Source: Perkinsus chesapeaki (Eukaryota > Perkinsozoa > Perkinsida > Perkinsidae). From it: 30,058 nucleotides of DNA. Numbering within the stretch: position 1 is the first letter of the stretch; every line of letters starts with the position of its first letter. Made by a program: the position numbers and the translations under genes. This document shows positions 29,171-30,058 of the stretch, piece after piece. The stretch spans positions 1-30,058 of the forward strand of contig JAAPAO010000445.1 in assembly GCA_013115145.1 (NCBI GenBank). The letters run 5' to 3'. Under the pieces are notes generated by a model. The model did no database searches. It saw nothing but the letters and a program-made list of their open reading frames with translations, and had not been told where the DNA came from.

Positions 29171-30058
29171 AGGTTTCAGTGTCATGCTGATTTCCATGAG
29201 GCTCGTTATATTTCAATACTTCTATCGCACATTCGTTGCTGCTTTGTCGTGGCACTCACAGGAAGTAGTGTTCTAACTGCTCGTGAGGATTTTTATGATG
29301 TCTTTGGCGTTGTTGTATTACCGTTACCTTGTTCAGCTGCCCACAGCGCAGTTCGCTCGAGTGCGCACGTGCACGAGAGTGCTAAGAGAGTTCTTAGTTC
29401 ATTTGGCCAAACGAACGGTGTATGGAGTCCTGTGGCTGTGCTAGAGTAGCAACAACTTGTGGCTACTTGAGGCCCAGAAGGATATTTGGAACTCTTCTGA
29501 TATGTCATTTTTTTCTCGTCAGTCGTTGACTCAACGGCTGCAATTGCATTATATTAGACATTGGTAGGGGATAGCATGATGAACAGTCGCCCGCAAATTT
29601 CGATATTTGCATCCATGTCCTCGCGCCAACTTACTATCCAATGGTAAAGATTCGAACTTTTTAGCCTCACACTCATCCAATGAGAAGTTTCAGGTTTGAG
29701 TGTTGAGTTTTCAGACAACAGTCAGGCGCAAGAAGCACTGCCCACCAGTAGAAACTTTCTGGACCGCCGCGCCCGATTCCAGCCCTGTATACCGGCCCAG
29801 TCTTTACGCTCGTTTGAGGGAGCGACTTCACCGTGAGGTTCGCGGGGCGGCGCCAAAGAGCGTAGTCTCTCCCTGACGTGTGGGTCGTTCTGCGGCGCAA
29901 CGCGCCGTGACGCCGTAAAGCGTGGAACTTGGTGCACTCCCGCATCTCACACATACGTCGCCTGAATCCGTTACCTTGTTTGAATTTAATACCATGCTGG
30001 TCTACATAGCTTATTGGGCGTCCATGTTCATCGGTGTACACGCTGATGTTCCCACTGC
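29171..30058. other. Right edge: weak partial coding signal on minus strand
   Basis: At 29984-30055 a minus-strand frame reads SVYTDEHGRPISYVDQHGIK and is followed by a GTAACG donor. It may be an exon of a gene that continues beyond the window. Downstream of it (29700-29940) lies a GC-rich stretch with the hairpin CGGCGC-aac-GCGCCG (29893-29907), where the frame continues but looks like non-coding sequence. Bases 29171-29690 show nothing supported. Confidence 0.3.

Overview
The window looks like nuclear DNA of a protist alveolate, most likely a Perkinsus-type (Perkinsozoa) genome. The reasons are dense genes on both strands, GT-AG introns of mostly 36-80 nt, and a mix of ordinary eukaryotic proteins with secreted and surface families that I recognise only as lineage-specific. 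No tRNA, rRNA, CRISPR array, insertion sequence or complete transposon was found. Exon boundaries were inferred by eye from splice sites, reading-frame phase and agreement between paralogues. No alignment or search was run.

Left part (1-6.2 kb): a tandem duplication of about 2.2-2.4 kb, units at about 233-2460 and 3143-5555. Each unit carries one minus-strand gene for a small secreted protein with two internal repeats, plus a conserved upstream hairpin and degenerate coding-like remnants. A partial EF-hand protein gene follows at 5784-6214.

Middle (6.5-18.2 kb): a HAD-superfamily hydrolase gene with several 40-55 nt introns lies at 6585-7883. About 2.5 kb follow with fragmentary minus-strand coding signals that I could not assemble. 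A nucleoredoxin/tryparedoxin-like gene (10767-11502) comes next. Then two tandem 11-exon paralogues (12012-13823 and 14441-16232) encode type I membrane proteins with a cysteine-containing ectodomain, a threonine-rich stalk, a small Cys-rich EGF-like module and one membrane helix. They are the most distinctive genes here. tRNase Z (tRNA 3' end processing) is on the minus strand at 16850-18137.

Right part (18.2-30 kb): the minus strand carries a large protein with TRAF-type zinc fingers and beta-propeller-like C-terminal sequence (18225-21875), an unassigned multi-exon gene (22028-22862), a two-KH-domain RNA-binding protein (22998-24002), a small proline-rich CYSTM-like protein (24456-25023) and a RING-finger protein (25292-25863). 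After a 1.7 kb gene-poor stretch rich in perfect short palindromes comes an intronless plus-strand secreted FAD-linked oxidase of the berberine-bridge type (27566-29170). The last 0.9 kb holds only a weak partial coding signal at the right edge.

The genes do not form an operon or pathway. They group by function: surface and secreted proteins (the duplicated pairs and the oxidase), RNA processing (tRNase Z, KH protein), and zinc-finger or redox housekeeping proteins.
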